NCBI GenBank assembly: GCA_009772935.1 | Contig: WOUR01000008.1 | Coordinates: forward strand, 62,001-126,000 | Direction: 5' to 3' | From: Rhodospirillaceae bacterium | GTDB lineage: Bacteria; Pseudomonadota; Alphaproteobacteria; Reyranellales; Reyranellaceae | Length of the DNA: 64,000 nt | Position numbers and translations under genes: made by a program | Shown here: piece by piece, positions 29,094 through 37,397 of the stretch | Layout of the letters: each line of letters begins with the position of its first letter | How positions within the stretch are numbered: position 1 is the stretch's first letter | The notes under the pieces: model-generated | Told to the model about the DNA's origin: nothing | Database searches by the model: none | What the model saw: only the letters and a program-made list of their open reading frames with translations

Positions 29094-30251
29094 GGACCGC
29101 CGCTCGCCTGGAGGGGACGCCTTCATTCCGAACAGCGGCCGTATCCAGCGCCACGGCCGCACCAGGCCTGCGTAAATCAGCCAAGCCCCGGCAGACGTCG
29201 CGATCACCGCGGCGACGAATCCCAGGAGAGGCGGCGCACCGATCCGCAGCAGTGCCCAGACGGCAATCACCGTTACGGTCTGGTGGATGAGGTAAAAGGG
29301 ATAAACCGCCTCGGTCGCTTCCGAGAGGAAGGCCGGCCGCCGGGTCAGGTGGCGGTGCGCGAAGCCGATGATGGCGAACAGCCAGGCCATGACATTGACC
29401 GCCGACAGCAGCGCGAAGACCGGCCGCACCTCAGGCGGAATGGTCGCCCGGACGGTGCCCGCGAAGAAGCCGGTGTAGAGGATCGCGTACGCGACGAGCC
29501 CGACGGCCAGCGAGAAGAAGCGCTGGCGCTCCAGCGCCGTCAGAAGCTCGGACGATCCGAAGAGGAAGGCGCCATAAAGAAGCAGCGCGCCATAGGAGAC
29601 GAGGCCGTGCCAGTCGCCGACCAGCCCGTTCACGTTCCAGGAGATCGGCGCCAGCCAGAGGGTCGAGGCGGCAAGCGGCAGGGTCATCAGCCACTGCAGG
29701 CCGAAGCGGGCCGCGATCCGGCCAGCCCCTCCAATGGCCGCCTGTCCCGATGCCGACCGCGCCCACAGGAAGACCGGCAGCAGCACCAGCGTCAGCACGA
29801 GGACGTAGGCCACGAACCAGAGGTGATGCCAGCTCAGGTTCCCCTGCGGGTAGACGCCGTCGAAGGCGTGCGGCAGCCATTGCAGGAACGAGCCGGTGAA
29901 CTGACCGCGGTAGAGGCGTTCCAGATAGACCTGCGGCGGCACGATCACGACCATGCCGAAGGCCAGCGGCAACGCCAGGCGCTTCAGCCGGTCGCGGACG
30001 AAGGCTCCCGGCGTGCGATCGCCCAGCGCCAGCATGATCGCCGCGCCCGAGACCAGGAAGATCAGCGGCATGCGCCAGCGGTTCAGGAACCGCATCGCCT
30101 CACGCAGCCCTTCGAGGCTGTCGGGGCTGGTGACGTGCCAGCTCCAGCCCGACCAGGCCATGCCGGCGTGGTAGAAAATCAGCAGGCCGAAGGCGAGGAC
30201 GCGGAGCCAGTCGAGATCGGCGCGGCGGGGGGCGAAGGCTGCAGGGTGCAT
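29067..30251 (-). CDS. Acyltransferase 3 family membrane protein (OpgC/MdoC-like)
   Basis: The 394-residue protein has about ten membrane helices and the acyltransferase-3 start '[19 protein letters not shown]', whose His is the presumed catalytic residue; '[12 protein letters not shown]'-like and '[12 protein letters not shown]' segments follow. Members acylate extracytoplasmic glycans or other exported sugars. Annotators often call this subgroup glucans biosynthesis protein C. I start it at the ATG at 30251. A LytTR membrane regulator gene lies directly upstream, with spaced direct repeats between them. Confidence 0.88.
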   Translation of the reverse strand: MHPAAFAPRRADLDWLRVLAFGLLIFYHAGMAWSGWSWHVTSPDSLEGLREAMRFLNRWRMPLIFLVSGAAIMLALGDRTPGAFVRDRLKRLALPLAFGMVVIVPPQVYLERLYRGQFTGSFLQWLPHAFDGVYPQGNLSWHHLWFVAYVLVLTLVLLPVFLWARSASGQAAIGGAGRIAARFGLQWLMTLPLAASTLWLAPISWNVNGLVGDWHGLVSYGALLLYGAFLFGSSELLTALERQRFFSLAVGLVAYAILYTGFFAGTVRATIPPEVRPVFALLSAVNVMAWLFAIIGFAHRHLTRRPAFLSEATEAVYPFYLIHQTVTVIAVWALLRIGAPPLLGFVAAVIATSAGAWLIYAGLVRPWRWIRPLFGMKASPPGERRSLPRRAAGL

Positions 30252-30317
30252 GGCGAGGTTCCGGGTGGCGGATACCCTCGACCTACCCTGCAAGCCGTTG
30301 AGTCCGGGCCGTTTTGT

Positions 30318-30348
30318 GACGACCGGCGCGTCCTGTGGGACGACCGGC
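30318..30348 (-). promoter_or_regulatory. Spaced direct repeats, possible LytTR operator
   Basis: The decamer GACGACCGGC (minus strand GCCGGTCGTC) occurs at 30318-30327 and 30339-30348, a period of 21 bases or two helical turns. LytTR regulators bind pairs of direct repeats with this period. The site lies 67-97 bases before the acyltransferase start and just after the LytTR gene. The consensus itself is not that of the known LytTR sites, so this is inference. Confidence 0.4.
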
Positions 30349-30368
30349 AAGCCCCATGGGGCGTCCGG

Positions 30369-31217
30369 TCAGGCCCGGACGGGCGCCAGGGCCTCGAAAC
30401 GCTGGCGATAGCGCCGGCTTAGGTTCACTTCGGCGCCGCCCTGCAGGCGGATGCGCCAGTCGCCGCTCACCCAGGGCGTCACCTCGACGACCCGGGCGAT
30501 GTTGACGAGGTGCGATTTGTGCACGCGCACGAACCGTTTCGGATCGAGCTCGCCTTCCAGCTTCGTGAGCGAGGAGCGGATCTCGAAGGTCTCGTCGCCG
30601 ACATGCAGCACGGCGTAATTGCCCGAGGCCTCGATCCAGTCGATGTCGGCAACCTCGACCATGATCTCGCGGCCCTTGCGGCGCACGGCGAAGCGCTCGG
30701 GCAAGGATCCGGCGGGCGGCAGCGGCACCACGGCTGGCTCGGCGGCCACCGCTGGAGCCGGCCGCGCCAGATAATGGCGCAGCGCCACGGCGCCGGCGCT
30801 CAGGAGGGCGTAGGCGATGATGTCCTTCGCGAATTCGTAGAGCATCCGGTCGAGGGTGAGCGGAAAGCTGTGCGGCACGCCGACGATGCCGCCGAACCAC
30901 AGGAACCTGAGCGCGGCCATGCCCAGCGTGTGGGCGACGCTGAACGGCACCACCGCCGCGATGTGGATCAGGAGATTGCGTCGATGGCCGGGGATCGGCC
31001 AGCGCCGGTGCAGCCAGTAGATCGCGGGCAGCAGGGCCGCGACGACCAGATGGCTGGAAACCTGGATCGCCAAGGCGGCGCCGTAGGTCATCGGCACGCC
31101 GCGCGCCGTCTCGTTGGCCATCTCGACATGGGCATGTGCGAACACCGAGACGGTGAGCAGCGCCGCCCAGATCACCGGCACCCGCCAGTCGACGGGCGAC
31201 CTAGCCGGCGGCGACAC
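30369..31217 (-). CDS. Membrane-bound LytTR transcriptional regulator
   Basis: The 282-residue protein has four membrane helices in the first 150 residues and a C-terminal LytTR DNA-binding domain (about 178-278): 'IDWIEASGNYAVLHVGDETFEIRSSL', 'RFVRVHKSHLVNIARV' and a final beta region. There is no receiver domain, so the membrane part itself may sense a signal. The start is a GTG at 31217 that overlaps the phaC stop by 17 bases, so it is part of the phaC transcript. The acyltransferase gene downstream is the most likely target. Confidence 0.88.
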   Translation of the reverse strand: MSPPARSPVDWRVPVIWAALLTVSVFAHAHVEMANETARGVPMTYGAALAIQVSSHLVVAALLPAIYWLHRRWPIPGHRRNLLIHIAAVVPFSVAHTLGMAALRFLWFGGIVGVPHSFPLTLDRMLYEFAKDIIAYALLSAGAVALRHYLARPAPAVAAEPAVVPLPPAGSLPERFAVRRKGREIMVEVADIDWIEASGNYAVLHVGDETFEIRSSLTKLEGELDPKRFVRVHKSHLVNIARVVEVTPWVSGDWRIRLQGGAEVNLSRRYRQRFEALAPVRA

Positions 31218-32475
31218 GGGCTCGCCGCGAGGGAAGCGCCCCCAGCCAGTCGATCAGCGGCGTCCAGCAGAGCTCGCGGGCGCGGCCGCTCACCACCATA
31301 CCGATATGGCCGAGCGGCAGGTCGATCCGTTGGACGTTCTTCAGGCCCTTCTTCGGGTCGGCCAGCGCCGCGGCGGACAGCGGCGGCACGATGCGGTCGC
31401 CCGAGGGGATCATGACCAGCGACGGCACCTTGATCTTCGCGGGCACGATGCGCCGCCCCGCGACGACCCACTGGCCGCGGCCCGGCGTATTGTCGCCGTA
31501 CCAACCGACGAGGCATTCGCGCGCCGTCGGACCGGCAAGCGGTGCGCCGCCGTTCAGCCAGTCTTCCAGCAGGACGAACTCCTTCGCGCTCTCGCCCTTG
31601 GGATCCAGTCCCACGAAGCGCCCGAACTTCTTCACCGAAAGCCAGGGATCGAGCGACCAGAACAGGGTCTGCAGGATGTCGACCGGCAATTCGCCCACGC
31701 GATCCGCCACTTGCGCGAGCAGCGGGCCGGTCGAGAGGAGAAAGGCCTGGCCGGTGCGATCGGCGTGGAAATCCCAGGGCGCCGCCATCAGCGCCAGGCC
31801 GGCGACGCGCCGCGGCTTGCGCGCGGCCAGAGCCACGGCGAGCGTGCCGCCCATGCAGTAGCCCAGGACCGCCGGCGCCCGGCGGGCCCGCTTGGCCACG
31901 TAACCCAACGCCCGCTCGAGCCGCGCCACGTAAGCCGTGGTGTCGAAGCCGCGTTCCTCGCCCTCGGGCGCCCCCCAATCGACGAGATAGGGTCTTAGTC
32001 CCTGCCCCGCCATCGCGCGCAACAGGCTCTTCTCTTCCGTGAGATCGAGCACTTCCCAGCGGTTTATGAGCGAGGGCACGACGAGCACGGCACGCGTGCC
32101 GCGCTTCCGCGCGGCGCGATGGGTGGCGCCGTAGTCGAGCAGGCGCGTATTGCCTTCGCGCCAGACGGCAGGCGGCTCGTCCAGCTCGCGCTGGAAGTCG
32201 TTGCGTTGATAGGCGAGGACACCGTCTGCCAGCCGGATCTGGCGCCGACGGATCTCGCGCTGCAGCGCCTGTTCGAACTGCCCGGGACCCGCCTTGGCTT
32301 CGAGGGCGACGATCTCCGGCAGCAAACTCGTGAGCGATTCAGGAACCGCGGAGTCGGGCTTCGAGGTCGGCGAGCCTTGCTTCAAGAGACTCCACGCGCT
32401 TTCGGAGCTCGCCCACGTCATCAGCGCCGTTCCCAGATGGAGCGGCAGCGGACGGGGACCTAGTCGTGTCTGCAT
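31201..32475 (-). CDS. phaC: Poly(3-hydroxyalkanoate) synthase, short PhaC type
   Basis: The 424-residue alpha/beta-hydrolase has the PhaC lipase-like box GYCMGGTLA with nucleophile Cys207, Asp in IPSGDRIVPP and His in LPLGHIGMVV. 'VVPSLINRWEVLDL' and 'YLVDWGAPEGEERG' are family blocks. It polymerises 3-hydroxyacyl-CoA at the granule surface. The length is nearer to class III/IV enzymes (about 350-400) than class I (about 580). CAGGGAG stands eight bases before the ATG at 32475; that start lies 137 bases inside the upstream gene, and a later ATG at 32421 is the alternative. Confidence 0.9.
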   Translation of the reverse strand: MQTRLGPRPLPLHLGTALMTWASSESAWSLLKQGSPTSKPDSAVPESLTSLLPEIVALEAKAGPGQFEQALQREIRRRQIRLADGVLAYQRNDFQRELDEPPAVWREGNTRLLDYGATHRAARKRGTRAVLVVPSLINRWEVLDLTEEKSLLRAMAGQGLRPYLVDWGAPEGEERGFDTTAYVARLERALGYVAKRARRAPAVLGYCMGGTLAVALAARKPRRVAGLALMAAPWDFHADRTGQAFLLSTGPLLAQVADRVGELPVDILQTLFWSLDPWLSVKKFGRFVGLDPKGESAKEFVLLEDWLNGGAPLAGPTARECLVGWYGDNTPGRGQWVVAGRRIVPAKIKVPSLVMIPSGDRIVPPLSAAALADPKKGLKNVQRIDLPLGHIGMVVSGRARELCWTPLIDWLGALPSRRARVAAG

Positions 32476-32683
32476 GGGACGCTCCCTGTGCAACCTGCAA
32501 TGCCGAGGCGACCTGGGAATTCGCGGCCGCGAACAGGCGTGCGATCTGCTCGGTGACCGCCTGATCCGACGCGAGCCCGGCCAGCTGGGCCTGCCACAGA
32601 TCGAGATAGCGCCGTGCCAGCCTGTCGAACTCGGCGCCGGAGTCGGTTGTACCGGCCGTCTTGTCGTCGTTTCCGGAGACCAT
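32339..32683 (-). CDS. PhaE/PhaM-like small protein upstream of phaC
   Basis: The 114-residue protein starts at MVSGNDDK (ATG at 32683). It has a helical segment 'FDRLARRYLDLWQAQLAGL' and a C-terminal coiled coil 'ELRKRVESLEARLADLEARL', both typical of PHA synthase partners (PhaE, PhaM, PhaR of class III/IV). With phaC overlapping its last 137 bases in another frame, it is a good candidate for an activating subunit of this short synthase. The family assignment is by pattern and position, not by clear homology. Confidence 0.65.
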   Translation of the reverse strand: MVSGNDDKTAGTTDSGAEFDRLARRYLDLWQAQLAGLASDQAVTEQIARLFAAANSQVASALQVAQGASHADTTRSPSAAAPSGNGADDVGELRKRVESLEARLADLEARLRGS

Positions 32684-32825
32684 GCACTCACTATAACGCA
32701 TAGCCGCGCCAACGCTGCTTCCATCGGCGAAGGTTGCCTTGTCGCACTGCGGCATCGGCGCTAAGGTGCCGGTCCCTGAGTAAACGAGCGTTCACGGCGC
32801 GCGGGAGCTAGAGGAGCGAAGCGTA

Positions 32826-33479
32826 ATGGCCGACCAGGCAGTACCCGACGGCGGACCGAAGGCGGCGCCGGTGGTGATCAAGAAGTACGCGAACAGACGG
32901 CTCTACAACACCGCGACCTCGGCCTATGTGACGCTCGATCATCTTTCCCAGATGGTGAAGGACAAGACCGACTTCGTCGTCTACGACGCCAAGACCGGCG
33001 ACGAGATCACGCGCTCGGTGCTGACGCAGATCATCTTCGAGGAAGAGAGCAAGGGCGGCCAGACGCTGCTGCCGATCCCTTTCCTGCGGCAGCTCATCTC
33101 CTTCTACGGCGACAGCCTGCAGGGCGTGGTGCCGCAGTATCTCGAAATGTCGATGACGCAGTTCGCGCGCAACCAGGACCAGATGCGGCGCTACATGCAG
33201 AATGCCTTCGGCTTCAATCCGTTCCAACAGTTCGAGTCGATGGGCAAGCAGAACATGGCGATGTTCGAGAACGCCATGCGTATGTTCAATCCGTTCGGCA
33301 CCGCACCCGGCAGTACGTCCCCCGGCGGACAGGCCTCCCCGCCGGCGCCCGCCAACGGCCACGAACCGGCCAAGCCTGCCGAGACTGCGGCGCCCTCGGG
33401 TGACGCGGCGATCGACGACCTGAAGCGCAAGCTCGACGAGTTGCAGAGCCAGCTCGCGGAACTCGGCAAGAAGCCCTGA
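32826..33479 (+). CDS. phaR: Polyhydroxyalkanoate synthesis repressor PhaR
   Basis: The 217-residue protein opens with the PHB/PHA accumulation regulator DNA-binding domain ('VIKKYANRRLYNTATSAYVTLD', about 17-75), then the PHB_acc domain ('LLPIPFLRQLISFYGDSLQ', 'MRRYMQNAFGFNPF') and a Pro/Ala-rich linker with a terminal coiled coil. PhaR binds nascent PHA granules and releases DNA upstream of phasin genes and itself. It is divergent from phaC and its partner, with a 142-base shared intergenic region. Confidence 0.95.
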   Translation: MADQAVPDGGPKAAPVVIKKYANRRLYNTATSAYVTLDHLSQMVKDKTDFVVYDAKTGDEITRSVLTQIIFEEESKGGQTLLPIPFLRQLISFYGDSLQGVVPQYLEMSMTQFARNQDQMRRYMQNAFGFNPFQQFESMGKQNMAMFENAMRMFNPFGTAPGSTSPGGQASPPAPANGHEPAKPAETAAPSGDAAIDDLKRKLDELQSQLAELGKKP

Positions 33480-33486
33480 CGGCGCC

Positions 33487-33675
33487 ATGACGTCGCCGCC
33501 AACATCCGCGGTGCGGCGCGTGATGTCGCCCTGCATCGGCATCTGCAAGCTCGACCAGAAGAGCGCCCTGTGCCTCGGCTGCCGGCGCACGATCGACGAG
33601 ATCGGCCGCTGGGCCATGCTCGACGACTCCGCCCGTCAGGCCATCGTCGACCAGCTACCGACGCGGAAGTTATGA
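33487..33675 (+). CDS. DUF1289 Cys-rich small protein
   Basis: The 62-residue protein has the DUF1289 pattern SPCIGICKLD...CLGCRRTIDEIGRW, with four Cys likely to bind a metal or cluster. Family function is unknown. It begins 7 bases after phaR and is probably cotranscribed. An in-frame ATG at 33523 could be the start instead and would still include all Cys. Confidence 0.85.
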   Translation: MTSPPTSAVRRVMSPCIGICKLDQKSALCLGCRRTIDEIGRWAMLDDSARQAIVDQLPTRKL

Positions 33676-33695
33676 GCGCTGGGGGCGCCCCCTGC

Positions 33696-34505
33696 TTAAC
33701 GCCCCTTGAACGACGGCTTGCGCTTCTCGCGGAACGCCGCAGTGCCTTCCTTGTAGTCCTCGGTAAGACCCGTCAGCACGTTCTGGTCGGCGTCCATGTG
33801 GCTGCCGAGATCGTCGAGCGCATGGGCCAGACGATTGACCGTGGTCTTGGTCATGCGCACGGGAATCGGCGGCTGCTGCGCGATGCGCTCGGCGAAGGCC
33901 ATCGACGCGGCGAGCGCCTGACCGTCGTCCACGACGGTCTCGACGAGGCCCCAGTCCAGCGCCTGCGCCGCGCCGATCCGGTCGGACGCCAGGATCACTG
34001 CCTGCTTGGTGCGGGCCGGGCCCATCAGCGCCAGCATGCGCGGGATCGAGCCCCAGCTCATGTTCATACCGAGCTCGATCTCGGGAATTCGGAAATGGGC
34101 CGAGCGGCCGCAGGTGCGGAAGTCGAGCGACACGACCAATGCCGCGCCGCCGCCGATGCAATGGCCCTCGACGGCGGCGATCGTCACCTGCTCCATGTCC
34201 TGCCACGCCTTGCACATCTTCGGCCCCAGCCGCTGGCGATGGATGCGCTCGCCGATCGGCAGGCCGTCGCGGGCACGACCGTCGCCGTCCTTGAGGTCGA
34301 AGCCGGCTGAGAACGCTTTCGCCGAACCCGTCAGGATCACGACCGAGGTCTCGAGATCGTCCTCGAATTCGCGCGGCACGTCGCGCAGCTCGCGCATCGC
34401 CTGCTGGCTCAACGCATTGATGTTGTCACCGCGGTCGAAACGCACGACGGCGATGCGTCCCTGCGGCCCCAGCCCTTTCTCGATCTTCACGAACTGACGG
34501 TCCAT
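33696..34505 (-). CDS. Enoyl-CoA hydratase/isomerase family protein
   Basis: The 269-residue crotonase-fold protein has the oxyanion-hole segments 'FSAGFDLKDGDG' and 'GHCIGGGAALVVSLDFR'. Glu in 'IPEIELGMN' fits one acid-base position. The precise reaction is unknown. The start is ATG 34505 with GGAGG about 11 bases upstream; ATG 34514 is an alternative but too close to that site. It converges on the DUF1289 gene with a 20-base gap. Confidence 0.88.
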   Translation of the reverse strand: MDRQFVKIEKGLGPQGRIAVVRFDRGDNINALSQQAMRELRDVPREFEDDLETSVVILTGSAKAFSAGFDLKDGDGRARDGLPIGERIHRQRLGPKMCKAWQDMEQVTIAAVEGHCIGGGAALVVSLDFRTCGRSAHFRIPEIELGMNMSWGSIPRMLALMGPARTKQAVILASDRIGAAQALDWGLVETVVDDGQALAASMAFAERIAQQPPIPVRMTKTTVNRLAHALDDLGSHMDADQNVLTGLTEDYKEGTAAFREKRKPSFKGR

Positions 34506-34586
34506 CGCGCGCATTCCCTCCGGTATTTGCCGCGACCCTAGCGGCTCGCCTTTACAAGGGCGAGCCGCTTCGATTGACTGGCCTGC

Positions 34587-36191
34587 ATGTCGAAAGCCAT
34601 CGAATCCACCGTCTTCGAGCGCCGCGTCAACGCGTTGTTTGCCCCTTACACCAAGCCCGGGTCGCCGGGTGCCGTCGTCGGCGTGATGCGCGATGGCGAG
34701 ATCGAGTTCTGCAAGGGCTTCGGCCTGGCGAGCATCGAGCTCGGCGTCCCGATCCGTCCCGACACGCGCTTTCGCATCGCCTCCGTAAGCAAACAGTTCA
34801 CCGTGACGGCGGCTCTGATGCTGGCGGCCGAGGGCAAACTCAGGCTTTCCGATCCGCCGCACAAATACCTGCCGGAGCTGCCGCCGCTGCCGGTCACGAT
34901 CGACCAGATGATGCGCAACTCGAGCGGCCTGCCCGACTTCCTCGAGCTGCTGCGGCTGGGCGGCCATGGACTGGACAAGCCGGCCCGGCCCGAAGACCTG
35001 TTCGACGCCTGCACGCGCAACCGCCATCTCAACTTCTCAGCCGGCAGCCGCTTCCTCTACAGCAACACCAACTTCCTGCTGCTGGGACTGATCGTCGAGA
35101 AGCTGGCCAAGAAGAAGCTGGGCGAGGTGCTGGCCGAACGGATCTTCAAGCCGCTCGGCATGGCGCACACGTCGCTCGTGGCCGAGATCGATGCGGTGAT
35201 CCCCAACCTCGCCACCGGCTATCTCGGCGACCGCGAACAAGGCTTCCGCCGCGCCACCCACGCCTATCCGCAGGGCGGCGAAGGCGGCCTCACCTCGACC
35301 GTCGAGGACCTGCTGATCTGGAGCCAGCATTTCGACAAGCCGGTCCTGGGCAAGACGATCCCCGCGCAGCTCACTGCCCTCGCCGGCCTCACCGGCGGCC
35401 ACGCCAACAACTACCGCCGCGGCGTTGCCGTCGAGGAGCTGCGCGGCCTGCAGACGGTCGGCCATGGCGGCCTGTGGCCGGGCTTCCGCACGGAATTCCT
35501 GCGCGTGCCCAAGGCCGGTCTCACGATCGTGGTGATCGCGAACCTGGGTAGCATCGATCCATGGCGACGTGCCCGCACAATCGCTGCGCTCGCCCTCGAG
35601 GGCGACAGGCGGATGAAACCCGCGCTGGCCCCGATCACGGCGGCCGAGATCAAGTCGCTCGCCGGGTCCTGGTTCAATGCCGCCGAGCCGTCGCTGTTCG
35701 ACCTGGCGTGGCACAATGGTGAAGCCACCGTGACACAGAACGGCCTGCCCTTCGCGCTGGGCCGTCGCGCCGGCGGCTGGCTGGCGGCCGAGCGCGGCTC
35801 CTTCGAGTTCGCCTTGAAACCCGGCCCGAAGGGCACGCTGAAGGTCGATCTCGGTGCGGGCCGCATCATGACGTTCAACAAAGTGGGCAAGCGCGCCGCG
35901 GTGCCCGCCGACCTCGCCGGCACCTACGTCTCGTCCGACTGCGCCGCCGTCTGGCGCATCGCCCGCGACGGTAAGGACTGGACGATGCACGTCGGCGGAC
36001 CGCTGATCTCGGGCGGCGCGCCGTGGATCGTGCGCGGCCTCGATGGCGAGACGGTCGAGGTGGAATCGCCTGGCAGCTGGATCAAGGCCACCCAGCTCGC
36101 CCACCTGGTCCGCGACCGCGACGGCAGGATCGTCGCGCTGGAGGTCTCGACCGGCCGCATCAAGAAGATGCGGTTCGATCTCACGCCCTGA
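34587..36191 (+). CDS. Serine hydrolase, beta-lactamase/D-aminopeptidase type
   Basis: The 534-residue protein has a penicillin-binding-like domain (about 1-340) with the SxxK motif SVSK (near residue 68), the YSN tyrosine motif YSNTN and a glycine-rich HGGLWPG loop. The C-terminal part (about 350-530) is beta-rich and resembles the eight-stranded barrels of D-aminopeptidase DmpA/Dap. No signal peptide is visible, so it is probably cytosolic. It likely acts on D-amino acid amides or peptides; the substrate is inferred. Divergent from the enoyl-CoA hydratase gene. Confidence 0.87.
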   Translation: MSKAIESTVFERRVNALFAPYTKPGSPGAVVGVMRDGEIEFCKGFGLASIELGVPIRPDTRFRIASVSKQFTVTAALMLAAEGKLRLSDPPHKYLPELPPLPVTIDQMMRNSSGLPDFLELLRLGGHGLDKPARPEDLFDACTRNRHLNFSAGSRFLYSNTNFLLLGLIVEKLAKKKLGEVLAERIFKPLGMAHTSLVAEIDAVIPNLATGYLGDREQGFRRATHAYPQGGEGGLTSTVEDLLIWSQHFDKPVLGKTIPAQLTALAGLTGGHANNYRRGVAVEELRGLQTVGHGGLWPGFRTEFLRVPKAGLTIVVIANLGSIDPWRRARTIAALALEGDRRMKPALAPITAAEIKSLAGSWFNAAEPSLFDLAWHNGEATVTQNGLPFALGRRAGGWLAAERGSFEFALKPGPKGTLKVDLGAGRIMTFNKVGKRAAVPADLAGTYVSSDCAAVWRIARDGKDWTMHVGGPLISGGAPWIVRGLDGETVEVESPGSWIKATQLAHLVRDRDGRIVALEVSTGRIKKMRFDLTP

Positions 36192-36272
36192 ACTACCTCT
36201 CCATTCAGAGGGGGAGGCGCCGCGTCCTACGCGACGGAGGGGTCATGACCCCATCGCCCTAAGACGAGGGCA

Positions 36273-36303
36273 CTTCCCCTTTGCGCAGTCCGCAAAGGGG
36301 AAG
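36273..36303. terminator. Bidirectional hairpin between converging genes
   Basis: A perfect 13-bp stem CTTCCCCTTTGCG/CGCAAAGGGGAAG with a five-base loop lies between the serine hydrolase and the aapJ-like gene, which converge. No T-run follows, so it may be a terminator helped by Rho or a member of a repeat family. Confidence 0.6.
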
Positions 36304-36313
36304 AGTTCGACCC

Positions 36314-37342
36314 TCAGCGGAACGGGATCGCGTACATCAGGCCGCCGTTGGTCCAAAGCGCGTTCTGGCCGCGCTCGAGCTTCAGCGGCGTGGCCGGACC
36401 GACGTTGCGGTCATAGCTCTCGCCGTAGTTCCCGACCTGCTTGATGACGTTGTACATCCATTTCTCGTCGACGCCCGTGGCCTTGCCGAAGCCCGGCGTC
36501 ACGCCGAGGAAGCGCTTCACGGCGGGATCGTCGCTCTTCAGCATCTCGTCGACGTTCTTCGAGGTGATGCCCATCTCCTCGGCCTCGATCATGCCCATCA
36601 GCGTCCACTTCACGAGATCGAACCACTGGTCGTCGCCGTGGCGCACGATCGGGCCGAGCGGTTCCTTGGAGATGCGCTCGGGCAGGATGACATGCTCGCC
36701 CTTGCCCGCGAGCTGGCCGGCACGCACCGCGGCGAGGCCCGAGGCGTCGGTCGTGTAGGTGTCGCAGCGGCCGGCGGCATAGGCCTGCAGGAGCTCGTCG
36801 AGCTTCTCGATCAGCACCGGCTTGAAGGTCATCTTGTGCTTGCGGAAATAATCCGCGAGGTTGAGCTCGGTGGTGGTGCCGGGCTGCACGCAGACCGTGG
36901 CGCCGTTGAGTTCCTTCGAACTCTTGATGTTGCTCTTGGCCGGCACGATGAAGCCCTGGCCGTCGTAGAAATTGACGCCCGCGATGTTGAAGCCGAGCGA
37001 AGTGTCGCGCAGCAGCGTCTGCGTCGCGTTGCGGGTGATGACGTCGACCTCGCCCGACTGCAGGGCGACGAAGCGCTGCTGGGCGGTGGTCGGGGTGAAC
37101 TTCACCTTCTCGGCATCGCCGAACATCGCCGCGGCGATCGCCTTGCAGAGATCAACGTCGAGGCCGGTCCACTTGCCCTGGCTGTCGGCGAAGGAGAAGC
37201 CCGCCAGGCCGGTGTTCACCGCACACTGGACGAAGCCCTTGGCCTTGACCGCATCGAAGGTCTGGCCGGCCGAAGCCGGACCGGCGGCGAGCGCCGCCAT
37301 GCCGGCGAGCGCGGCCGTTACGGTGATGGATTTGAATGACAT
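36314..37342 (-). CDS. General L-amino-acid ABC transporter substrate-binding protein (AapJ-like)
   Basis: The 342-residue protein has a signal peptide (about 1-25, GPASAG) and the family-3 binding fold with AapJ hallmarks: 'LGFSFADSQGKWTGLDVDLCKAIAAA', 'VALQSGEVDVITRNATQTLLRD' and a long C-terminal region ending 'NGGLMYAIPFR'. It binds L-amino acids in the periplasm for the Aap importer. No permease genes follow. Its leader holds a 10-bp hairpin that ends at the start codon and has the ribosome binding site near its loop. Confidence 0.93.
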   Translation of the reverse strand: MSFKSITVTAALAGMAALAAGPASAGQTFDAVKAKGFVQCAVNTGLAGFSFADSQGKWTGLDVDLCKAIAAAMFGDAEKVKFTPTTAQQRFVALQSGEVDVITRNATQTLLRDTSLGFNIAGVNFYDGQGFIVPAKSNIKSSKELNGATVCVQPGTTTELNLADYFRKHKMTFKPVLIEKLDELLQAYAAGRCDTYTTDASGLAAVRAGQLAGKGEHVILPERISKEPLGPIVRHGDDQWFDLVKWTLMGMIEAEEMGITSKNVDEMLKSDDPAVKRFLGVTPGFGKATGVDEKWMYNVIKQVGNYGESYDRNVGPATPLKLERGQNALWTNGGLMYAIPFR

Positions 37343-37379
37343 TGCTGAAGCCCCCTGTTTGTCCCCGGTGGCTTCAGCA
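37343..37379 (-). promoter_or_regulatory. Leader hairpin abutting the aapJ-like start codon
   Basis: Arms TGCTGAAGCC (37370-37379 complement) and GGCTTCAGCA (37343-37352 complement) pair perfectly over 10 bases, and the second arm ends exactly at the ATG. The AGGGGG ribosome binding site lies at the loop edge. It follows the sdhB stop by about 18 bases, so it could both stop the sdh transcript and control translation of the next gene. Confidence 0.5.
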
Positions 37380-37397
37380 TAGCAAAAGACGAGCCGC

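Noticed and set aside
32684..32825. Specific PhaR operator in the phaR/phaC intergenic region
   Set aside because: A short CTGC/GCGG-type sequence is present, but I could not find a convincing repeat of the known PhaR site.
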